This document shows positions 8,751 to 17,830 of a stretch of DNA of 64,000 bases, piece after piece. A program made the position numbers and the translations under genes. How positions within the stretch are numbered: position 1 is the first letter of the stretch; every line of letters starts with the position of its first letter. Source of the DNA: Prevotella illustrans. GTDB lineage: Bacteria; Bacteroidota; Bacteroidia; Bacteroidales; Bacteroidaceae. The notes beneath the pieces were generated by a model. The model had not been told where the DNA came from. It was given only the letters and a program-made list of their open reading frames with translations, and searched no databases. Location of the stretch: the NCBI RefSeq assembly GCF_017426725.1, contig NZ_JAERMS010000009.1:1-64000 (forward strand). The letters are read 5' to 3'.

Positions 8751-8832
8751 GTAAAAAGGTAAAAGGCAAAATAGCTGTAGTTGAGTGACAATGAATGGCT
8801 TCACTGACCATTAACACCTAACACCCACCACC
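8751..8832 (-). repeat. Inverted repeat, right arm (about 82 bp)
   Basis: Reverse complement of the arm at 8185-8266. It ends next to another GTAAAAA-type tract at about 8840-8870 that reaches the stop of the DUF2149 gene. Confidence 0.85.
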
Positions 8833-8866
8833 CGTTTGCTTTTTACCTTTTTACTTTTTTACCTTT

Positions 8867-9202
8867 TTACCTCTCTTCCGGTACGTAGATAATCTCGCCG
8901 TTATCGAGTTCGTAGGCTATCCCCACTTTCTTTCCTTTCGCGCCTTTGACGTTCTGATTCTTGGAAGGCGTGTAGCGATTGATTTTCTTTCCCTCCTTCG
9001 AGATAATCTCCATGTTCTCCTTTCCCGGATTTTTCACCATCGTAAAATCATCTTTCGAGAACATCTCGGTCATGCTGTAACGCGTCACGAGAGCCACCAT
9101 CAACGCCACGGCAAACACCATGGCGGCGTCGAAAAGGTTGCCCACATTGCTCATGGGGTCGTCATCATCGGCCATGAAACCATATCTGCCACGCCGTCTC
9201 AT
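8867..9202 (-). CDS. DUF2149 family protein (HmuV-like)
   Basis: Product of 111 residues with one membrane helix (about 24-44, NLFDAAMVFAVALMVALVT) and a soluble C-terminal part ending YELDNGEIIYVPEE. DUF2149 proteins are encoded next to MotA/TolQ/ExbB proteins and CobN-like chelatases in Bacteroidota haem-uptake loci, where this position is called hmuV. The layout (short cytosolic end, one helix, periplasmic end) is that of ExbD, so it may be the ExbD-like partner of the upstream gene; that is inference. The start overlaps the upstream stop (ATGA), showing translational coupling. Last gene of the operon. Confidence 0.8.
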   Translation of the reverse strand: MRRRGRYGFMADDDDPMSNVGNLFDAAMVFAVALMVALVTRYSMTEMFSKDDFTMVKNPGKENMEIISKEGKKINRYTPSKNQNVKGAKGKKVGIAYELDNGEIIYVPEER

Positions 9203-9753
9203 GCCTTCTCTCCCCCTTCCTGCTGCAGGTCAACGAGATAAGCGAGGTCGTTGAGACTCTTCTTGTACCAGCGTTGCTTGGCTTGTTTGGTGACAAATCC
9301 GATACCGGCGGCAAAGAGTCCGATGACGGTCGTGGCGAAAGCCACCTGCATATTGTAGGCCATGGTGGCGATATCGCCCGTCGATAAGCCCACGAGGGCA
9401 GGCCCCATCGGTATCAACGTGCCCATGAGTCCGAGCATGGGGCCCATCTTAATCAACGTGTTGGGCAAGGAAAGGTCTTTCTCGCAATAGGTCTCATACT
9501 CGGCCAGAAAGTGTTCCATGCGGGCCGGACTCTGTCTGTTTTCGAGTATCAGGCGGGCATAGGCGGCTGCCACCGACTTACCTTCGGCCAGCTGTTCGGC
9601 CTCGACGGCGCTCTCTTTGCGCATGTTCAGATACTGGCCGAAGAAGCTGCCGAGCAGCAACAGGCTGCGGCCGAAGAAATAAATGAGTAGCACTACCACG
9701 GGCACCAACAGGCCCGAGGAAATCCAGAACAGGATGTCGGAAATAAATTTCAT
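9199..9753 (-). CDS. MotA/TolQ/ExbB proton-channel family protein (HmuU-like)
   Basis: Inner-membrane protein of 184 residues with three membrane helices (about 5-30, 95-120, 128-155). The segment MGPMLGLMGTLIPMGPAL...TGDIATMAYNMQVAFATTVIGLFAAG is the MotA/TolQ/ExbB signature, which couples proton flow to work across the envelope. The start at 9753 (MKFISDILFW) was chosen because the frame upstream encodes no plausible protein and overlaps the preceding gene. With the DUF2149 protein it may form a dedicated energiser for the CobN-like protein or TonB receptor encoded in the same operon. Confidence 0.88.
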   Translation of the reverse strand: MKFISDILFWISSGLLVPVVVLLIYFFGRSLLLLGSFFGQYLNMRKESAVEAEQLAEGKSVAAAYARLILENRQSPARMEHFLAEYETYCEKDLSLPNTLIKMGPMLGLMGTLIPMGPALVGLSTGDIATMAYNMQVAFATTVIGLFAAGIGFVTKQAKQRWYKKSLNDLAYLVDLQQEGGEKA

Positions 9754-9809
9754 GTCTTTTTTATTAAAATAATGTTTCTTTCGTTGAGCGGACACACCGT
9801 CCGCCCGTA

Positions 9810-10514
9810 TTATCCGCGTCGTGGCCGTGCCACATGGCGTCTCTGTCTGATTCGCCACGCCACGAAGCCGACGCACCCGAACACGAGGACGAGAAGCGCC
9901 ATAGCCCCGAGGGCGGCATAATTCACTTGCGACACGCCACGGACAGCCGTCGTTCCGTTGACCGTAGCGATGACGCCGAGACCGCCCAGCAACAGGTTGC
10001 AGAGGTAAAGGAGCTCCAACCGCAGATCTTCTTCGGGCACCACAAGGCGCAACAGATACGTCAGCAGCGGGATAACGAACAGCAGGGCCACGCCCAGTGA
10101 CCAGCCGATGACCGCAAAGTCGACGCCTGGCAGAGCGAAGATGACCCACACCAATAACGCGAAGAAGACGGGGAAGATGAGCAGACCGGGGAAGTAGCGC
10201 AGAAAGCGAAACCACATTCGCTTCTTGATACCTACCTTCCGTGAGGTTCGCACGTCGACATCGGTCACGCAGAAAGCGATTTCGAGCGCGATATCGACGC
10301 TCAACAGCACCGCCACATCGAGCATGAGCCGCGAGTCGGCCAGCCACGCAGCGATCTCAGTCTTGCTTTGCGTGACGGCGAAAGGCCATGTCAACGCCAC
10401 AAACAACATGGCCACAACGGCCGTGACGAGAATCTGCCGCACGCCCATAAAGGTCTGTTTCAGAAGGAAACAGCCCACCGTGAGCAGCATCATGATGGTT
10501 ACAATCGTCTCCAT
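9810..10514 (-). CDS. Inner-membrane protein of haem-uptake operon (HmuT-like)
   Basis: Hydrophobic protein of 234 residues with about six predicted helices. The start METIVTIMML at 10514 overlaps the stop of the CobN-like gene (TGATG), so the two are translationally coupled; the longer open frame upstream only shadows that gene. The position between the chelatase and the ExbB-like gene matches hmuT of Bacteroidales haem loci. No catalytic motif is seen. The C-terminus is strongly basic (RIRQRRHVARPRRG), consistent with a cytosolic tail. It may scaffold the complex; its role is not established. Confidence 0.75.
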   Translation of the reverse strand: METIVTIMMLLTVGCFLLKQTFMGVRQILVTAVVAMLFVALTWPFAVTQSKTEIAAWLADSRLMLDVAVLLSVDIALEIAFCVTDVDVRTSRKVGIKKRMWFRFLRYFPGLLIFPVFFALLVWVIFALPGVDFAVIGWSLGVALLFVIPLLTYLLRLVVPEEDLRLELLYLCNLLLGGLGVIATVNGTTAVRGVSQVNYAALGAMALLVLVFGCVGFVAWRIRQRRHVARPRRG

Positions 10515-13500
10515 CAGCTCTCCATCTGTTTGCGACGACGGCGCACCCACCAACCGATGGCTACCAGCGCGACGATTGTCACCGCAAAGGTGATGGCCCC
10601 GTTGATGAGCTGTCGGCGTTGTTTCACCTGTTCCGAGGTCAGTTCCTGCTTCTCCATCACGGTACCCTTTTCTACTTTTGCCTTGTCGTCGCGTTGCCGT
10701 GCCGACTCCATCCGGCTGCGGTAGGCCTGTCGCTGTCCCGCGTCGAGCTTCGAGTCGATGAATGTCCGCAGCTTTTGGTTGCCCGTGACGAACGACGATT
10801 GCGAGGCACCATACTTCGCTACGGTAGCGGCATGCAGACGAGCCAGCTCCCGTGTCTGCTCGGGCGTGGCCTTCCACATGCCCTTCCGGATGGTTTCCAT
10901 CATCACGGCAGTCATCTCTTCGAGGGCGGCCGGACTCTTCTGTTCCAGAAACTCGCGCGTGCCGAGCTTGTATTGGTCGTTGATATAGGTCTTATAGACG
11001 GCGTCCCACAGCTCCTTGTCAATGGCCTTGGGCTTCATTACGTTCCATCCGTAGAGGTTGGTGACGGTCTCCGCCATGTCGCCGGCCGTAGTGGCGCCGC
11101 CTTTCATCTTCTCTTTCAGGTATTCAGGATTGAGAATCGTGGTGCGACTTTCGGCTCCAATGGCTTCTTTCACCTCCTGCATCCGCATGCGGTTGTGGTT
11201 GCGGTAGTCGCTCATATAAGCGTCGGGGTCCTTGCCCGTCACGTTACGGACGGCCAGATTGAGCCCACCCATGAACTCATACACATGGTCTAAGCTGATG
11301 GGACCCCACGTATTGCTCTGCCGGGGCTGGACAACGACGTCGGTACGGGTGAGCGCGGCCTTGAAAGCCGCCTGCCGAACGTCCTCCCAACGCTTCTCAT
11401 CGCCGTAGAAAGCGCCCATGTTATGCAGATATACTTCGGCTATCTGCTTCTCCGATTCCCACTTGTCTCCTTGCTCTACCATGGCCTGTATGCCCGTGCC
11501 ATACCCACCGTTGATTCCGCCGAAGACACGATACGTGGCCACTTCACGGGCTTCGGCAGGCGACATTCCGGCGTCTTCAAGCGTCCGTTCCGACTCCTTT
11601 ACGCCTTTGGCCACTTCGTTACCATACTTCCCATTACCGGCTTTCGCGGCCAAGAGCACGGCTTTATTGATGAGGAAAAGACGACTGGCGGCGATGTCGC
11701 GCAGCTGTCCGCTGGTCTGTACCACCACGTCTATGCGGGGCCTACCGAGCCGTTCGGAGGGTATCAGCCGCACGTCGTTCACACGACCGAAGGCGTCCCA
11801 CACGGGTTCCACGCCCAACATGTAGAGGATTTGCGCCACACTGGCGCCTTCGGTTTCCACAAACTCCGAACTCCAGAGCGTGTAGCTCACCTTATGGGGA
11901 TACTGTCCGCCATGACGCCGGCGATAGAGTTGGATGGTATTGTCGGCCAATTGGCAACCTTTCTCCCACGCGTTCTCGGTGGGACAGGTCTCCGCGTTGA
12001 CGGCGTAAAGGTTGCGACCGGTGGGCAAAGTCGACGGATTGACGATGAGGTCGCCGCCCGACGACGGACGGGTGTAGCCTCCGTTGAGCGCGTTCATGAG
12101 CGAACGCATCTCGGCGGCAGGCGCTTCGGCTATCTCACGGCGGTACAGGTCTACGTTCTTTACGGCCTTTTCCAGCGCTATGATGGCCTGGGCCAGCTGC
12201 ACCTGCTGCTGCGAATACTTCCTGCGAGCACCCGTATGGCCACTCGCTCCGGCCGCATGGCCGTGCATACCCATGCCTTTGCCGCCCTTGACAGCCATGG
12301 CCTTATCCTGCGCTTCCTCCTTACTGCCACGATACCATTTCTGCTTCACGCGGATGGCCCGCATCATTTTCTCGGGAAACTTACTGGTTTGCGCCATCTT
12401 GTCGTACACGAACTTGGGAATCTGCTGTACCTTCTCCTCGCGCTTCACGCCCTTTTCGCGTAACTGACTCACCGTGAGCTGTTCTTTTTTCCGTGGCTTT
12501 TCGGGCTTTTGCCCCATGCCGTCGCCCATCTGCATCATCATCGAAATGGCGTCGGGCGCTTGCTGCATGCGATCGATTTCACGGGCCATATCCAGTTCCT
12601 GCCGCGTAATGCCGGCCTCACGACATACCAGTTCGTCTGTCGCCAAGTGGGGATTGGCCAACAGCCGAGCCACCAACGCGCGCGCCGGTTGCCGATAACG
12701 GCGGTCGAAGACAAACTGATGGCGGTCGGCACTGCCATCGCCACGATGTTTCAGGCGGTCGATCGACAACCGCCCATAGGCAATCGGGTCGGTGCACATG
12801 GCATAGACACTGCTCACGATACGCTCCGGCGCGTAGGGTTGACCCATCACATAGAGCTGTCCCGTCACCTTTTCGTTGGCCAATTCTTCGGCAAAGGCCT
12901 CGACACGTTCGATGTCGGCCTGCGTATAGGGCACGTTCATCTGCTTGCGGTCAAGTCCCAGGTCACGATCGATATTCATCTCCACCGTCAGCTTTTTTAC
13001 CTTCAGGGCAGCCTGTCGTGAGGCAGCCGTAGGACGGTCGGTTTTCTGCGTCTCCTTATTATAGAGATCAATGGCGTCGCTCAATCTGGTGTAAGTCTGC
13101 CGAAGCCCACTCTGCATGAAAGGCGGGGTCAGATGGCTCTGTATCTGGGCGTATGAACGTCGCTTGGCGATCATCGCCTCACCCACGTTACCGATGGTAT
13201 AGATATAGAAATGGGGCAAGGTGCCGACAAGACGGTCGGGCCAGTCGTTACCACAAAGGGCCACTTGCTTGCGCGGCGTGTACTCCAACGAACCATGGGT
13301 GCCGAAATGGATGAGGGCGTCGGCCTTGAAATGACGCTGTGTCCAGCGGTAGGAACGGATGTAAGCCCGGGGCGGATCCTGATTGGTACCGTGGATAATC
13401 TTGAACGAGTCGGTGCCTTCGCCGCTCATCAACTGCGGCAACAGGGCCACATTACCAAAGATCATAGGCTTGTGGTCGTAGCTGTGTTGCTGTATGCCTT

Positions 13501-14734
13501 TCTCTAATTGATCGGCATTGGCGGGCAAACCGTTGAGATTATAGCCCTCAACACGCATGTGTTTCAGCACATTATATAAAGAAGGAGCCACCTCCATGCC
13601 CGATGCCGTGAGCGCGCTCGTCCCGGGACCTTTATAATAATAGATGGCCACTCGCTTGCGGGTATTGGGCTTAGACTGCAGTCTGACGTAGTTGGCTACG
13701 GTTTTGACAAAGGCGTCGAGTCGTTCGGGCACGGCAAAAGCCTCATGAAGTCCGTCCTTACCCACCCGATGAGCGAAGACGGCATAAGGCCGAATGGCAC
13801 CGTCGATCTCCGGAACAACAACGCTTTGCGACAGGAATCCTCCCATCATACCTTGTTTGTCATTCTGCCATTTGTCGACAAGACGATTTACGTTGAGCGG
13901 CGCGAACATGGGTATGTTGGCTTTTTCAAGATACCGTACCATATAATCGCCGACGCGACCGTGGGCCATGTTGATGACAGCCGCCGGTCGGACGGAATCT
14001 ATATGATGGGCCATAACAAATTCTCTGAGCCTATTGACCCGATAGACCGTAAAGCCCTGACGCTCGAATCCATCGACCAGCGACGAGGCCACCCCCATCA
14101 TACCGGTGACAATAACGCTCGGCGCGTGCGGCCGATAGAGACCGTTGCGACGCAGGAAAGCATTGTAATCGGCCACCGTATTAAAGCCCAGCTCATCGTC
14201 GTCGGGATGTTTCGGGTCGAAATGGAGCAGCATGTTGTCGGGCCGCAGTTCAACCACATCGGGCTCGACGCTGCGAAACTTCTTACCATCAATGAACTTA
14301 CGGATATAGTTCAGCATGCTGCGATAGTTGCGGCGGTTACCGTTTTCGAGATACTGCCGCAGGAAATCGCCGTCTACAGAGTCAACGGTAGTGATGTCGT
14401 TGGCCGGATTGGTGACTAAGCGGGTGAAGGTTGGCACGGACTGTGAGGCCTCGCGCAACTGTTCTCGCTGCACGGAATCGAGCTGTAGGCCCATGGCCGT
14501 CACCATGATCATGTCGTAGTCCTTCAGCTCATCCAGATGTTCTAAGTCTACTTGCTTCACATGAATGGAAGCGTTATCGTTAGCTTTGGCTATCTGTCCC
14601 AGCTCAATGGTCTGATAGTTGATGAAGGCGATTCGGGTAGAACTTATCCAATGGCGCCAGCCGTAGATCGCGAACACCACGAGGACTATCAATCCAACGA
14701 CCAATAAAAAACGTTTGTTGAGAAGTCGTTTCAT
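10514..14734 (-). CDS. CobN/HmuS-like membrane-anchored chelatase
   Basis: Protein of 1,406 residues of the CobN/BchH/ChlH family, the large subunit of cobalt and magnesium chelatases. In Bacteroidales hmu loci the homologue HmuS takes part in haem use and is thought to remove metal from tetrapyrroles. One helix at each end (about residues 8-25 and 1377-1396) would anchor the bulk in the periplasm, unlike soluble cobaltochelatase subunits. Recognisable motifs include HFGTHGSLEYTPRKQVAL, GGINGGYGTGIQAMVEQGD and TWGPISLDHVYEFMGGL. A His/Gly/Met-rich stretch near 810-830 (GKGMGMHGHAAGASGH) could bind metal. No cobS/cobT or chlI/chlD genes are nearby, which also argues against cobalt insertion. 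Confidence 0.87.
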   Translation of the reverse strand: MKRLLNKRFLLVVGLIVLVVFAIYGWRHWISSTRIAFINYQTIELGQIAKANDNASIHVKQVDLEHLDELKDYDMIMVTAMGLQLDSVQREQLREASQSVPTFTRLVTNPANDITTVDSVDGDFLRQYLENGNRRNYRSMLNYIRKFIDGKKFRSVEPDVVELRPDNMLLHFDPKHPDDDELGFNTVADYNAFLRRNGLYRPHAPSVIVTGMMGVASSLVDGFERQGFTVYRVNRLREFVMAHHIDSVRPAAVINMAHGRVGDYMVRYLEKANIPMFAPLNVNRLVDKWQNDKQGMMGGFLSQSVVVPEIDGAIRPYAVFAHRVGKDGLHEAFAVPERLDAFVKTVANYVRLQSKPNTRKRVAIYYYKGPGTSALTASGMEVAPSLYNVLKHMRVEGYNLNGLPANADQLEKGIQQHSYDHKPMIFGNVALLPQLMSGEGTDSFKIIHGTNQDPPRAYIRSYRWTQRHFKADALIHFGTHGSLEYTPRKQVALCGNDWPDRLVGTLPHFYIYTIGNVGEAMIAKRRSYAQIQSHLTPPFMQSGLRQTYTRLSDAIDLYNKETQKTDRPTAASRQAALKVKKLTVEMNIDRDLGLDRKQMNVPYTQADIERVEAFAEELANEKVTGQLYVMGQPYAPERIVSSVYAMCTDPIAYGRLSIDRLKHRGDGSADRHQFVFDRRYRQPARALVARLLANPHLATDELVCREAGITRQELDMAREIDRMQQAPDAISMMMQMGDGMGQKPEKPRKKEQLTVSQLREKGVKREEKVQQIPKFVYDKMAQTSKFPEKMMRAIRVKQKWYRGSKEEAQDKAMAVKGGKGMGMHGHAAGASGHTGARRKYSQQQVQLAQAIIALEKAVKNVDLYRREIAEAPAAEMRSLMNALNGGYTRPSSGGDLIVNPSTLPTGRNLYAVNAETCPTENAWEKGCQLADNTIQLYRRRHGGQYPHKVSYTLWSSEFVETEGASVAQILYMLGVEPVWDAFGRVNDVRLIPSERLGRPRIDVVVQTSGQLRDIAASRLFLINKAVLLAAKAGNGKYGNEVAKGVKESERTLEDAGMSPAEAREVATYRVFGGINGGYGTGIQAMVEQGDKWESEKQIAEVYLHNMGAFYGDEKRWEDVRQAAFKAALTRTDVVVQPRQSNTWGPISLDHVYEFMGGLNLAVRNVTGKDPDAYMSDYRNHNRMRMQEVKEAIGAESRTTILNPEYLKEKMKGGATTAGDMAETVTNLYGWNVMKPKAIDKELWDAVYKTYINDQYKLGTREFLEQKSPAALEEMTAVMMETIRKGMWKATPEQTRELARLHAATVAKYGASQSSFVTGNQKLRTFIDSKLDAGQRQAYRSRMESARQRDDKAKVEKGTVMEKQELTSEQVKQRRQLINGAITFAVTIVALVAIGWWVRRRRKQMES

Positions 14735-14765
14735 CTGTTTGAGAGTTATTATTTATAAAGTATAA

Positions 14766-14823
14766 GCCGAACCACGTTCCTCGCGCCGTCGGGGGGGAGA
14801 CGGTTGGCAGGGAGTGGTTCGGC
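14766..14823 (-). other. Intercistronic stem-loop in the hmu-like operon
   Basis: A perfect 10-base outer stem, GCCGAACCAC (14766-14775) with GTGGTTCGGC (14814-14823), encloses a second stem CCGTC/GACGG around a run of G. It lies between the TonB receptor stop and the chelatase start. No U-run follows, so processing, stability or translation control is more likely than simple termination. Confidence 0.55.
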
Positions 14824-14831
14824 ACTATGGG

Positions 14832-17045
14832 TTACCATTTGAATATGTCGGCCAGATTCAGCTGTAACGTGGCCACGTAGTTCTGCCCTTTCTGTGGCAC
14901 CTGAACGGCGCGGTCGCTCGACTTATCCTGATAGTTAAAGAGGTTCTCTATCATGAAGCCCGCGGTAATGCCACGCAGGAAACGGGCCGAAAGATTGAGG
15001 TTGCACATCGTCCGCGGGTCGTAGGTGACGTAATAGTAACTGCCGTCACGGTTGATTGTATTGGTGCGCAGGCGCGATGTCCACTGTCCGTTGAGCGCGG
15101 CCGTCCAATCGACATTGAATAGCGTTTTACGATAGCAGGCTCCGAAAGTCAGGCTGTGAGGACGCACATAGCTGGTGTTCAGACCGTTGGTTTCCTCGTA
15201 GTCGTTGACATAGGCATAGCTGCCCATGAGGTCGACGCCCGCCGCCCACCGGTAGCGTGCCATGATTTCAACACCCATGGTGCGTGCCTTGTCGGCATTG
15301 ATATACTGCATGTCGCGCGTGCCGTTGTCCATACCGGCATAGGATATCTTGTCTCTGAAACGGTTGTGGTATACCGATACCGAGGTGTTGAGACCATTAT
15401 GATTGTACTCGATCGACGCGCTATACTGGCGACTTTTCTCGGGTCGGAGATTCGGATTACCCCAAAGGGTGAACATACCCAGACCACCCATGTCGTATTC
15501 CTGGTAAAGTTCCTTGAGCGAAGGCGACCGATAACCTTCGGCATAATTGGCTCTGAAAGTGAACCTTTTCCACGGACGATACATCAACGTCAGCTTCGGA
15601 GTCAGGTGGAAATGGTAGAGTTTCTCGATGTCGGCCCGCAGTCCGGCCACGATAGTCAGTTCGTCGGTCAACTGCCACTCCTCCTGCAGGAAGGCGGCCG
15701 CCTGATAACGACTCGCCGATCCCGAGTCGGGCATGAAGTAATGGTGCAGATATTCGTGCGTATATTCCACGCCGGCCGACAGCTGATGCTTGCCGATATG
15801 GCCCGAATAGTTGAGCCGTCCCACGTGCATGCGGTTGCTGTAGATATTGCCGGTACCGCCTCTGATGGTGTCTTGGTTCTTGTCGTAGCGGTCAAATTGG
15901 TAGACGAAGTTCAGCTGGTGATTCTTATTCATAATCCAGTTGAGCCGTCCGCTGAGCGTGTAATCCTTGAAAATGCGGTGATAGGTCTCACCCAATCGGT
16001 GGGCCTGTTGGTTGTGATAGTAGCCGGCTTTTACCTCCGCTTTCAAATGATCGGTAAAGCTATAGCCTATCTTTTGGCTCACATTCCATATCTCATAGCC
16101 GTGGATGGTGGTCGGAATGCCGGTATATTGCTCCGTTTCCTGACTGCCGTCGGGGTTGACGGTGGTCATCTTCTTGCCTTTTTCCTCCTCTATCACGTAA
16201 CTGTCGCGCTGCCGGTAGCCCACCGACGTGAGCGTAGAGAGACGGCTCTGGCGTGTGCCGGCCTGCAAAGAGTAGTTCTGTCCGTTGATGCCGGCATAAC
16301 GGGCCGACACGTTGGCCATTACGGGACGATTGGCATTCTTGGTGATAATATTGACCACACCGCCCAAAGCGTTGCTGTCATACAGCGTGGAAGCCGCGCC
16401 ACGGACCACTTCGATACGCTCGATATCATTGATATTGAAGCGTGAGAAGTCGATATTATGATCGGCGCCCTCACCCGATATGCGTTCGCCGTCGAGCAAG
16501 AACACCACGTATTCGCCCCCCATACCCTGATAACTGATTTCCTCGGTCTGGCTCATTGAGTTGTAACCAAACTGTAAACCGGGCAACTCGTATTGTAGCA
16601 GTTGTGTGAGGTCGACAGGATTGATCCGTTCGATGTCCCTTGCCGAGATAATACGGGTAACTACAGGCACGTCTTTCAGCGGACGCTCTATGCGTGAACC
16701 CGTTACAACAACGGCATTCAGCTGATTGTTAGAAGGCGTTAGCCGCACCTTGATGTCATTCTGAGTCTTATCGGTAACCTTGTAACGTTGGGTCTGATAG
16801 CCCATAAAGCTGATGCGCAACACGGGATTGGAGTGGCGCAACTGCAGTGTGAAGTGTCCGTCACTTGTTGTTCCCGTGCCTATAGTAGTCCCTTCCACCA
16901 CCACCGATGCGGCCGGAAGGGGAGCTCCATTCTCATCGACAACGGTCCCTCTGATGGTAACAGAGGGACCGTCAACTGTCGGTTCGGCTGACACCGACAG
17001 TGTCAGCATCAACAGAGCTGACAGCATAAATGATTTAAATCGCAT
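14832..17045 (-). CDS. TonB-dependent outer-membrane receptor (HmuR-like)
   Basis: Outer-membrane receptor of 737 residues. A signal peptide (1-20, ending SAEP) is followed by a carboxypeptidase-regulatory-like domain (about 28-110), a plug domain with VVVTGSRIERPLKDVPVVTR and GGVVNIITK (about 112-235), and a 22-strand barrel to the terminal aromatic residue (…LADIFKW). Its place directly before the CobN/HmuS-like gene suggests uptake of haem or another metallotetrapyrrole; the barrel alone does not prove the ligand. It starts 14 bp after the calycin-like lipoprotein gene, and both are read from the promoter at 17620-17650. Confidence 0.88.
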   Translation of the reverse strand: MRFKSFMLSALLMLTLSVSAEPTVDGPSVTIRGTVVDENGAPLPAASVVVEGTTIGTGTTSDGHFTLQLRHSNPVLRISFMGYQTQRYKVTDKTQNDIKVRLTPSNNQLNAVVVTGSRIERPLKDVPVVTRIISARDIERINPVDLTQLLQYELPGLQFGYNSMSQTEEISYQGMGGEYVVFLLDGERISGEGADHNIDFSRFNINDIERIEVVRGAASTLYDSNALGGVVNIITKNANRPVMANVSARYAGINGQNYSLQAGTRQSRLSTLTSVGYRQRDSYVIEEEKGKKMTTVNPDGSQETEQYTGIPTTIHGYEIWNVSQKIGYSFTDHLKAEVKAGYYHNQQAHRLGETYHRIFKDYTLSGRLNWIMNKNHQLNFVYQFDRYDKNQDTIRGGTGNIYSNRMHVGRLNYSGHIGKHQLSAGVEYTHEYLHHYFMPDSGSASRYQAAAFLQEEWQLTDELTIVAGLRADIEKLYHFHLTPKLTLMYRPWKRFTFRANYAEGYRSPSLKELYQEYDMGGLGMFTLWGNPNLRPEKSRQYSASIEYNHNGLNTSVSVYHNRFRDKISYAGMDNGTRDMQYINADKARTMGVEIMARYRWAAGVDLMGSYAYVNDYEETNGLNTSYVRPHSLTFGACYRKTLFNVDWTAALNGQWTSRLRTNTINRDGSYYYVTYDPRTMCNLNLSARFLRGITAGFMIENLFNYQDKSSDRAVQVPQKGQNYVATLQLNLADIFKW

Positions 17046-17059
17046 AGGCTGCAGGGGGA

Positions 17060-17548
17060 TTATTTACCGGATTGCGGCACGTTAGCGGCAGGTGTAAGCG
17101 TAATGGCAAGACCACCCATGACGCTCGGTACAGTAATCTTGAAGTTAAAGTTTTTCTTTCCTTCGGTAACTTCAGCCTTCAGTGTAGCCTGATAGTCAGA
17201 GAGTTTCTTGGGATCCATACCCATCTTCATTGTGCCTTGACCAGAAACAGCATATTGCTTACCGTTGGAATTGGCGGCTACGGTAACATTTTCAAAGGCT
17301 CCGGCGCCCCAGGTCTTACCTGCGAAAATAACTTTGACTGTGTTGTTGCCCATCTTTGTGATAGTCACCTTGTCGCCATCGTTCTCCATTGGCTTAGGTG
17401 TCTTGGAGAAAGCCGCTGATGTATGAACGTCATATACGCCTACAACTTTCTCGGCTACAGCCGAAACGGAGTCGTTTTTTTCGTCTTTACTGCATGAAGT
17501 GAAGAAAATGCCGGCGAGGGCCATGAAAAGAAATAATTTGAGTTTCAT
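17060..17548 (-). CDS. Calycin-like lipoprotein, first gene of haem-uptake operon
   Basis: Lipoprotein of 162 residues: signal peptide with lipobox FFTSC (Cys19), then an acidic linker (KDEKND) typical of surface-exported Bacteroidota lipoproteins. The rest is a repetitive beta-strand protein with alternating GxGxxKMG features that resembles the calycin-like domain (PF13944) of Bacteroides. It occupies the place of hmuY, the haemophore gene, in Bacteroidales hmu operons, but does not look like HmuY in sequence, so a ligand-capturing role is inferred from position. First gene of the transcript, leader about 65 bases. Confidence 0.75.
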   Translation of the reverse strand: MKLKLFLFMALAGIFFTSCSKDEKNDSVSAVAEKVVGVYDVHTSAAFSKTPKPMENDGDKVTITKMGNNTVKVIFAGKTWGAGAFENVTVAANSNGKQYAVSGQGTMKMGMDPKKLSDYQATLKAEVTEGKKNFNFKITVPSVMGGLAITLTPAANVPQSGK

Positions 17549-17619
17549 TGTTTTTTTGTTTTGATGATTAAAAAATCTGTTATAATAGCATTATCCTACA
17601 AATTGTAAAGATAGCGGTG

Positions 17620-17650
17620 CAAAGGTAAGATGGTTATTCTCCCCTCGCAA
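17620..17650 (-). promoter_or_regulatory. Promoter of the hmu-like operon
   Basis: The minus strand has TTG (17650-17648), 20 bases, then TACCTTTG (17627-17620), a full Bacteroidota promoter. Transcription would begin near 17613. No convincing Fur-type operator was seen. Confidence 0.7.
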
Positions 17651-17830
17651 TCACTATTTATCATGATTTTAAGACCGCGACGAATACCTAAAAAAGGTGA
17701 CGCGGGCGAAGTTTCCGGCTTCTTTCCGCATTCCTTCTACATTCGGATCACCTGATCATTCGCGGGGAAAAGTCCGCAAGTAATGTAGTCTGCGGCTTCA
17801 TCACTTGTAAGCCCTTCCTAAATGATATTG

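Noticed and set aside
8226..8804. Open frames of 67 and 80 codons on opposite strands across element copy A.
   Set aside because: They fall in repeat sequence, encode low-complexity Phe/Leu-rich peptides, and are not conserved in copies B and C.
10514..14734. Aerobic cobalamin cobaltochelatase subunit CobN.
   Set aside because: It has membrane anchors at both ends, no CobS/CobT or other cobalamin genes adjoin, and the operon is of the haem-uptake type.
14766..14823. Cobalamin riboswitch in the hmu-like operon.
   Set aside because: The element is only 58 bases, internal to the operon, and lacks the B12-box.
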